Below are positions 58,975 to 64,000 of a stretch of DNA of 64,000 nucleotides, in pieces. The first letter of the stretch is position 1. Each line of letters starts with the position of its first letter. Source of the stretch: Arctopsyche grandis (Eukaryota; Arthropoda; Insecta; Trichoptera; Hydropsychidae). Location of the stretch: assembly GCF_051622035.1 (NCBI RefSeq), contig NC_135359.1:21362001-21426000 (forward strand), in the 5' to 3' direction. Below the pieces are notes generated by a model. The model made no database searches and was not told the origin of the DNA. It worked only from the letters and a program-made list of their open reading frames with translations. The position numbers were made by a program, and so were the translations under genes.

Positions 58975-59640
58975 ACACACCGATTCGTACACCATGCACG
59001 TCCTCGTGGCTTCCAGCTGGAAAGGGCGTTCCTTCAGTTTATTGTTAATTCGCACGATCGTATTGTGCAAATTAACAATGAATTGTATCTTGTCGAAATA
59101 CGACAAGTTCCTTCTACATTTATTAAAATATGGAAATCGTTATCGTTATCGATCACTGTCAAACCTGTGTCAATACAAGGATAAAATTTCACCGAAAACA
59201 CTCCAGGGGGTGAATTTTGGAATCAAAGAATCGACAAAGCCAAGAATCGGGATGGCATAGATTATGCGTGTTAGTGATTTTTTTTTACGTATGCAAAACT
59301 TTCTATGTGTTTACGCCTCAAGAGATTCTTAAGTGTGCAGAGATACACAGAGTGTTATGTGGCACGTGTTTTTTTTAGATAGTTTTGAACATGCAAAAAA
59401 CCGCTAGCACACCTAATCTATGCCATCGCGATTCTTGGCAAAATTCTACAACTTGAGTAAATTCGTTGATAATTTATACTTGTATTGACAGTGATCGATA
59501 ACGGTTATTCCATATTTGAAGAAATGTAGGAAAAACTTGTCGAAATAATAAGATTGTACGAATTTACAATGATAAAGTCACGGCTGTGGTCTTCCTCGGC
59601 GTGCCGTGCCCTACTATTCAGTGTGTTCTTACCATTATCC
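58975..59640. mobile_element. Inverted-repeat element, diverged Harbinger-like family
   Basis: Bases 58980-59275 (CGTTATCGATCACTGTCAAA.. TTGTGTCAATACAAGGATAA.. GGGATGGCATAGATTATGCG) recur inverted at about 59385-59635. The outer text TTTTTTTTAGATAGTTTTGA is shared with the TAA-flanked element at 52195-53468. Related single arms lie at 60780-61150 and 63490-64000. No coding capacity. Confidence 0.6.
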
Positions 59641-60779
59641 TAGCGGAATTGTACTTTGACCTCAACTTACACACAAGTTGTCCGTCTTAGAACTTAGATT
59701 TATAAGACAATTTGGTAGCTCCTGGCATATATGTAGTCGTATGCCTCTTCATTGAGAATCGTGACAGCTCCTGACATATGTACATATGTACAATATTAAT
59801 ATGTATCTATGTGCTAAGATCAAGTTCTATAAATACTTGCGATTCGCTGAATACAAGGCCAATACTTAAATTTAAATTTGAAGATTAGATGCACATAGTT
59901 TGTTCTTATGTACATTGAACTTTACTTTATTTTTCAATGTCTGGAATTAAATTGACCCACCGATTTGGTTCTGTCACCTCTGAAAGCGACTGCATTGTTC
60001 TCTGACAGTTGCATATTCAAATTTGCCGTTAATTTTGCTGTGGCAATTGAAGGCGTGCGCAATTATGCAGTTGGCGCCAGCCGCTGCAACTTCTCCCACG
60101 CAAACTCTCTTGAAATTTGCAACATAAACACGTGGAGCAAGTTCAATATCGTATCGATTGGTGATAATTCGCAGCGGAGCAATTTCCCCAATCGTCAATA
60201 TAGGTGTAAATTTAGCTGTTTGGCAATGCGATTGAAATTTGTGGTGCTACATTATGGATATTGAAACTAACATGTTTCCATGAAATCATTTTAGATTGGG
60301 AGTTTTGTTAATATTATGCGTAAACTTTAAACTATTTTTATTTATAGTCAAGTAAGAATTTAATTCCGAGTTCAAGGTCAACTCTGTGTCTTTTGAACCT
60401 TTTCTATTGGGATTAATTAAGCAGAAAGCGTTCGCCAACTGATGTTGAACTGACACAATCAGTTACAGCTTATTCGATTTGATTTAAATTATTAATATTT
60501 TATTTTCTACTTTGACATACTAACATTTTAGATTTTTTCTCGGAAATTTTGCGACAAAGATGGCGGAATTTTTTCAGTCTGCTTGAGTTCATAAAATCAA
60601 AAATAAATGTCACCGTCAACTTCCGAGTGACGAAATTAGCGAACTCAATATGAGGGCACTCGTATTGTGTCAAACCGGTATAAGGTTGAATCGCATAAAT
60701 TTTCAACATTAAAGAACGTATTTCATGAATATTTAAAAGATATCAATGGAAATTCACTAACCTGGTAGATTTAAGGTGC
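59641..60779. other. Gene-free region
   Basis: Contains ORFs of 74-99 codons on both strands at 59965-60264 that resemble no known protein, and an unassigned 69-codon minus ORF. I see no repeat ends. Confidence 0.4.
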
Positions 60780-61150
60780 AGACACAACGAGTAGTACGCG
60801 GCACGTGCTTTTTTTAAAAAATTGCACATATGCAAAAAAAACGCTAGCATGCCTAGTCTATGCCGTCGCGATTCTCGGCAAAACTCTTGAGTGCTTTCGG
60901 TGATATTTTATCCTTGTATTGACATGTTGAAAATGATTTTATCCTTGTATTGACATGTTGAAAATGATTTTATCCTTGTATTGACATTGACAGGTTTAAC
61001 AGTGATCAATAACGGTGATTCCTATATTTGATGAAATGTAGGAGAAACTTGTCGACATAATCAGATCGTACGAATTAACAATGACACGAAGATACGTCCA
61101 TTAAAGCTAGAAACTACGAGCACGTCTCACGTCGCACCTTTCAGTGTATA
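60780..61150. mobile_element. Copy of the diverged Harbinger-like family, with 31-bp triplication
   Basis: CGCTAGCATGCCTAGTCTAT, CAGTGATCAATAACGGTGAT and GTAGGAGAAACTTGTCGACA match the arms at 59400-59560 and 63540-63710. Inside, a 31-bp unit (TTTTATCCTTGTATTGACAT, then GTTGAAAATGA) is repeated about 2.7 times at 60906-60988; it is single in the other copies. Confidence 0.65.
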
Positions 61151-63480
61151 CTTACCATTACACTTTACATTTTATTTCTCATGTCTAAATACAGGCGTTC
61201 GATGAATGCTTTTCAAATAACAATAGACCACTCCATTAGTGTTTAATACAGGAAAGCAAAAAGTAATGGTATTTCAAAGAAATTGACAATAGTGAACCAT
61301 TTTTTTTGTGAAAAGCATCCACCGAATCCCGATCTTTGCTCATGTCATAAGTAAAGAGTGGACCAACTTTGCGCCGTTCATTGTTCATTGTTCGTCGTGC
61401 TTTGTTCATTTTTATAATGAACCTTTTTTTATGCTCTCTAGCTTTGTAGTTTGCCCTGTTTCCTGGAAAATAGACCTAAAACGCCCGAAAAAGTTTCCTG
61501 GAAAAAGCACGGTTCCGGTCCTACCTCTAGTCATAAGTACACTATTCCTAATTCTATATTTGCACATATAAAGATTTCATTGTATTCAAATGAGAACTTT
61601 TACATGATTTCTTTCTGAACGCGTTATAGTATTTATTGTATTTATGTATACATTTAACGGAAATTCCGATGTCTTCGTTGAAAACAGTAATTTCATTTTA
61701 TAGTCATTCTATCTTTCGACTTCCGGCGATTTTATTGAAACAGCAGATTTTTATGAATATTTTTTATCAGTTCGTAATTTTCTTTTCAATCGGTTTTATT
61801 ATTATTTTACTATATCGCACGACGAACGAGTCGAATTGCGAATTATTTACGCAAAATAAACATTCTTGTATCAGGTTAGTCCGGTTTTGCATTTGCTCAC
61901 TTTGAATCGTAATCAATAGACATTCTCAAAATACATAATCTTTGTACTGTTTCGGTAAATATAAAAACAACCCAGACTACATATGTACATATATACATAT
62001 ATATTTTAAAATACGACTCAATTTATATTTTCTTGCATATGTAATACAAAACACGCGTTAGATGTAAAATTTTAGCAAATTCTCCAGAAATGATATGCAT
62101 ATTTGAAGTTAGGTAAATGCACACGTACAATGCTCGTGCTCTATTTTCGCCGAGATGCAATTTGAATCCGGAAATATAAATTAATTCAGTTGAACGTTGT
62201 TGTTTTTGACGCCGTCTATTTTCAATACATGACCAGTAGTAGACTTGGGTTGTGTTTAAAATTATATTAGCATTGTTCGTTCTTGACATTGATTTTACCT
62301 ATGCGTGATGTTTGACTTGAAAACTTTGGTAATTTACATTAAAATATCAATGTACGTGTAGTAATAAACACCTGTTGCATTATTTATATAAAATTACATG
62401 ATCGCATGTTTACAACTTCGACGAGTATTTTCGAAAATACATAAATGTGTCGTCTTTCACTTGTGAAAATCCCCTTGATCTCGTTGCACAGAGTGAATCT
62501 TGGGCGCTTTAATTTAAATACGAAACACGGACTGCTTTTAATTGTCTAATAAATTAAAAACGCTTATACTTTTATGAAAATTTATGTCATCTCTTGTGCT
62601 ACACGCTGAAACGTTGGACCCAATTTAACGTGAACATTAATCACCCGAAAATATTTTAACATGTGCACGCGACCGTGCGAATTCGAATCTGCGTACATAT
62701 CGAAATAACATCATACGTTCATATCAGAATGTAGTATAGCTATAGTTTTGAAATTGAAATTCTTGAAATATTATATTAACCCTCCCTCACTGAAGTGGGG
62801 TATGCAAGTGCCCCAATTTTTACGTTTTTATTCGTAATAACTATGTGGTTTTCAAAGCTATACATCCTAAATTTCTTGTATTCCTAGAATGAACTACAAG
62901 AAATTTATTTTAATAGATTTTGTATGATTCAGAAAAGGGGTACATCGTAAAAAATACATTTATATATTTCTACGTTCCAAAGTATGTTTTAAAGGCGGTA
63001 GCGATAAGTCATGTTTTTGACTGTTCGCTTGCATATTCTTCTTGATCGATGAACCAATACGAGAGAAAGACACAGATATATTTTCGTCCCTTTTGGCGCG
63101 TGGTATTGAGTCATGCAGTCGCTTGTTGGCCTTACCTATGTGTGTTTGCATGTTGATGCTTGTCGTTATTTTTTAATACAAAAATAGTCAAAAACATGCT
63201 ACAGGACTAAAACTTTTTTTATGTCGATGTATATAATGATTAATAAGATATATAATGTAAATTGAACCCATTTGTATTGAGAAAAGCTGTATTTTGATTA
63301 AAAAATACTGGGGTCTTACTGGTTCGGGACACTCTTTCTATCTCGACGCTCCGTCCTTCAAATGTTAAATAACAGAGGCCTTTATATTTTGATATCTCGA
63401 CTTGATACACATATGTATGTATAGGTAAATTTGAACATTGAATATTCGTACATACCTATTGTCTTTTAAAAAAGACACTT
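61151..63480. other. Gene-free AT-rich region
   Basis: Scattered ORFs below 90 codons, none recognisable. TTAACCCTCCCTCACTGAAG at about 62778 could be one TTAA-type transposon end, but I found no partner. Confidence 0.4.
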
Positions 63481-63489
63481 AACAAAATT

Positions 63490-64000
63490 GCTATGAGTAG
63501 GTACGTAGTTTTTTTTTAGATAGTTTTACACATGTAAAAAAACTGCTAGCACGCCTAATCTATACTGTCGGGATCCAGGGAAAAACTCTCCACCTGGAAT
63601 ATTTTTGGTGATATTTATCCTTGTATTGACATGGGTTTGATAAACATATACAGTGATCGGTAACGGTAATTCCATATTTGTCGAAATGTAGGAGAAACTT
63701 GTCGAAATAACAAAATCCTACGAATAAAAGCACAGCACGTACCGGCAACTGAACGTACCAGCCAGTACGGAAAGTATTCTTCGATACATTCATATATTCT
63801 ATTGGCGCATGCGCATTCCCTAATTCATATACGTCCATATATAATGTACCAAAGAATACTTTCCGTAAATTTTGCTTGCGTAGAATTACCGGTAGATACG
63901 TGCTGCGGTGATATGAACTTTAACAATGACATGAAAACACAGCTGCCGATCACAGCTGGAAACCATGAGCACGTCCATGCCGCACGATTCAGTGTGTTCT
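63490..64000. mobile_element. Copy of the diverged Harbinger-like family, cut by window end
   Basis: TTTTTTTTTAGATAGTTTTA, GCTAGCACGCCTAATCTATA and TACAGTGATCGGTAACGGTA match the copies at 59.4 kb and 60.8 kb. The last 80 bases (AGCTGGAAACCATGAGCACG.. CAGTGTGTTCT) match the complement of 58985-59030. A short inverted pair, GAAAGTATTCTT and its complement, lies at 63769 and 63851. Confidence 0.6.

Noticed and set aside
59965-60264. Opposed ORFs of 99 and 74 codons
   Set aside because: Overlap on both strands without protein-like features; likely chance open frames.

Overview
The window is AT-rich nuclear DNA from an insect. Most exons are short and separated by 60-150 bp GT-AG introns, and simple TACATATGTATG-type microsatellites and cut-and-paste transposons are everywhere. 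An intact meiotic recombinase DMC1, a gene Drosophila lacks, argues against a drosophilid. I cannot fix the order. All gene calls come from reading the translated sequence; no database search was possible.

Gene-bearing part (about 3.5-43.4 kb), left to right: ZC3H18, a nuclear CCCH zinc-finger RNA-processing factor (minus, 14 coding exons, 948 aa); DMC1 (plus, 5 exons, 334 aa); an omega-class glutathione transferase (plus, 5 exons, 238 aa, with an alternative upstream ATG); CDT1, the replication-licensing factor (minus, 2 exons); an intronless, GC-rich SR-protein kinase (plus) with a short upstream ORF; a peroxisomal D-aspartate/D-amino-acid oxidase (plus, 6 exons, ending in SKL); BOP1, a ribosome-biogenesis WD40 protein (plus, 16 exons, 840 aa); and the first coding exon of an unrecognised gene at 43.29 kb, whose intron appears to run past the window end. 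These are ordinary housekeeping or meiotic genes and do not form a pathway together.

The rest is transposon-rich. Elements with readable ends are: a Tc1-type element with its transposase (27.48-29.10 kb, TA duplication); a hAT-type non-autonomous element with an 8-bp duplication (30.40-31.67 kb); a PIF/Harbinger-type element with TAA duplication carrying a MADF-domain fragment (52.20-53.47 kb); a piggyBac derivative with TTAA ends and a transposase remnant (56.36-57.88 kb); two copies of a TTAA-flanked MITE (in the CDT1 intron and between the oxidase and BOP1); a 150-bp MITE whose empty site is preserved in two related repeats; a nested foldback/LINE structure (22.5-25.35 kb); decayed mariner and jockey-like LINE pieces; and several fragments ending like Helitrons. 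From 43.4 to 64 kb I see only repeats and non-coding sequence, probably the long first intron of the 43.29 kb gene.

I did not find a CRISPR array, an operon, a clear tRNA or rRNA gene, or a new defence-type system. The most interesting items are a Tc1 transposase reading frame that needs a 71-bp intron, a MADF fragment fused to Harbinger terminal repeats, the possible mitochondrial form of the omega GST, the intronless SRPK with its uORF, and the non-GT donor in DMC1.
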